NCBI GenBank assembly: GCA_964619815.1
Contig: CAZUGK010000108.1
Coordinates: forward strand, 1-13,749
Direction of reading: 5' to 3'
Length of the DNA stretch: 13,749 nucleotides
From: BRH-c25 sp964619815
GTDB lineage: Bacteria; Bacillota; Clostridia; Lutisporales; Lutisporaceae
Below are positions 12,992 through 13,749 of this stretch, one piece after another (within the stretch, counting starts at the first letter, position 1; each line of letters begins with the position of its first letter). A program made the position numbers and the translations under genes. Below the pieces are notes generated by a model. The model saw only the letters and a list, made by a program, of their open reading frames with translations. It was not told the origin of the DNA and did no database searches.

Positions 12992-13749
12992 ATGAAAATA
13001 ATAGTCTGCATAAAGCAGGTTCCAGATACAAACGAGGTTAAGCTTGACCCTAAGACCGGAACCCTTATAAGAGATGGAGTTCCAAGTATAATAAATCATG
13101 ATGACATGAATGCGCTGGAAGAGGCTCTTAAGCTTAAGGATAGATACAAGGATGTTGAAATAACAGTGCTTACAATGGGGCCTCCACAAGCAGATGTAGC
13201 ACTCAGGGAAGCTCTGGCAATGGGAGCGGACAGGGCAATACTTGTTACAGACAGGGCTTTTGCCGGTGCCGACACATGGGCTACCTCAAATACTCTTACA
13301 GCAGCAATTAAGAAAATAGCTGATTTTGACATGATATTCTGCGGCAGACAGGCAATTGACGGAGATACTGCACAGGTCGGACCTCAGATTGCAGAAAAGC
13401 TTGACCTGCCTCAGGTCACTTATGTCCGGAAGATGGAAGTAAACGGTGATGCAGTGACGGTACAGAGAGCATTGGAAGACGGTTATGAGGTAATTGAGGT
13501 AAAAATGCCCTGTGTACTCACTGCAATAAAAGAGCTGAATACACCAAGATATGCAAGCGTCAAAGGCATATTTGACGCATATAGGGAGAAAAATGTCGAA
13601 GTCTGGACTGCAAAGGATATTGAGATTAACCCTGAAATAATCGGCTTAAATGGTTCACCAACGAATGTAAGAAAAACTTTCACACCTGAGCCTAAAGGAA
13701 AGGGAACAATTCTTCCCGGCTGCGACAAGGATTCGGTATGCGACCTTTT
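12992..13749 (+). CDS. etfB: Electron transfer flavoprotein subunit beta (3' end outside window)
   Basis: An open frame of 252 codons from ATG 12992 to the window edge, with no stop reached; the usual length is about 260 residues, so only a short tail is missing. It starts MKIIVCIKQVPDT, the standard clostridial EtfB opening, followed by DPKTGTLIRDGVPSIINHDD, NALEEALKLKD, TVLTMGPPQADVALREALAMG, and the flavin/AMP-binding FCGRQAIDGDTAQVGPQIAE. Near residue 170 come MPCVLTAIKELNTPRY and SVKGI. Etf beta and alpha carry FAD and pass electrons between NADH, ferredoxin and Bcd. TAGGAGGTT (12978-12986) precedes the ATG at about 5 nt. It follows bcd by 25 bp in the same operon; etfA is expected just beyond the window. 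Confidence 0.95.
   Translation, partial: MKIIVCIKQVPDTNEVKLDPKTGTLIRDGVPSIINHDDMNALEEALKLKDRYKDVEITVLTMGPPQADVALREALAMGADRAILVTDRAFAGADTWATSNTLTAAIKKIADFDMIFCGRQAIDGDTAQVGPQIAEKLDLPQVTYVRKMEVNGDAVTVQRALEDGYEVIEVKMPCVLTAIKELNTPRYASVKGIFDAYREKNVEVWTAKDIEINPEIIGLNGSPTNVRKTFTPEPKGKGTILPGCDKDSVCDL

Noticed and set aside
1..13749. CRISPR arrays, insertion sequences, tRNA or rRNA genes
   Set aside because: No regular repeat-spacer pattern, transposase frame, terminal repeats with target duplication, or tRNA-like cloverleaf was found.

Overview
The window looks like chromosomal DNA from an anaerobic, low-GC Gram-positive bacterium of the class Clostridia. The reasons are A/T-rich intergenic DNA, strong AAAGGAGG-type ribosome binding sites, sigma-A promoters with 17-18 bp spacers, a T-box riboswitch, an oxygen-defence rubrerythrin, an [FeFe]-hydrogenase, and a bcd-etfB pair of the butyrate / electron-bifurcation type. 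I cannot name the genus from sequence alone. Sixteen genes are supported; the first (glycogen synthase) and last (etfB) run off the window.

Layout. 1-512: 3' end of glgA, which meets a convergent rubrerythrin gene (664-1218, minus) at a shared two-way terminator. 1355-2347: three small genes, namely a hydrophobic two-segment protein (minus), a DUF3892-type protein and an orphan acidic protein. 2451-2915: a Fur-superfamily regulator with its own promoter and an unusual ligand set. 3004-5600: a two-gene operon of an endonuclease Q (PHP-domain) homologue and a group B-type [FeFe]-hydrogenase. 5885-8356: pepD (dipeptidase) followed by rarD (EamA permease). 8494-8748: a small acidic protein, convergent with a DUF3810-type membrane protein carrying an HEMAH motif (8808-9908, minus).

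10083-11421 holds the most interesting unit. A sigma-A promoter drives a complete T-box leader whose specifier, placed by the AGTA/GAA loop-E motif and the flanking helices, reads CCC (proline). It controls a short LOR/SDH-domain protein of the TIGR00300 family, whose studied relatives include ornithine cyclodeaminases that make proline from ornithine. The leader and the proposed activity agree: uncharged tRNA-Pro would switch on a proline-forming enzyme.

11827-13749: butyryl-CoA dehydrogenase and the start of EtfB, one operon behind its own promoter. They would form the Bcd-EtfAB complex linking crotonyl-CoA reduction to ferredoxin reduction. With the hydrogenase and rubrerythrin this fits a fermentative, oxygen-sensitive lifestyle. 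No rRNA, tRNA, CRISPR array or recognisable transposase was seen.
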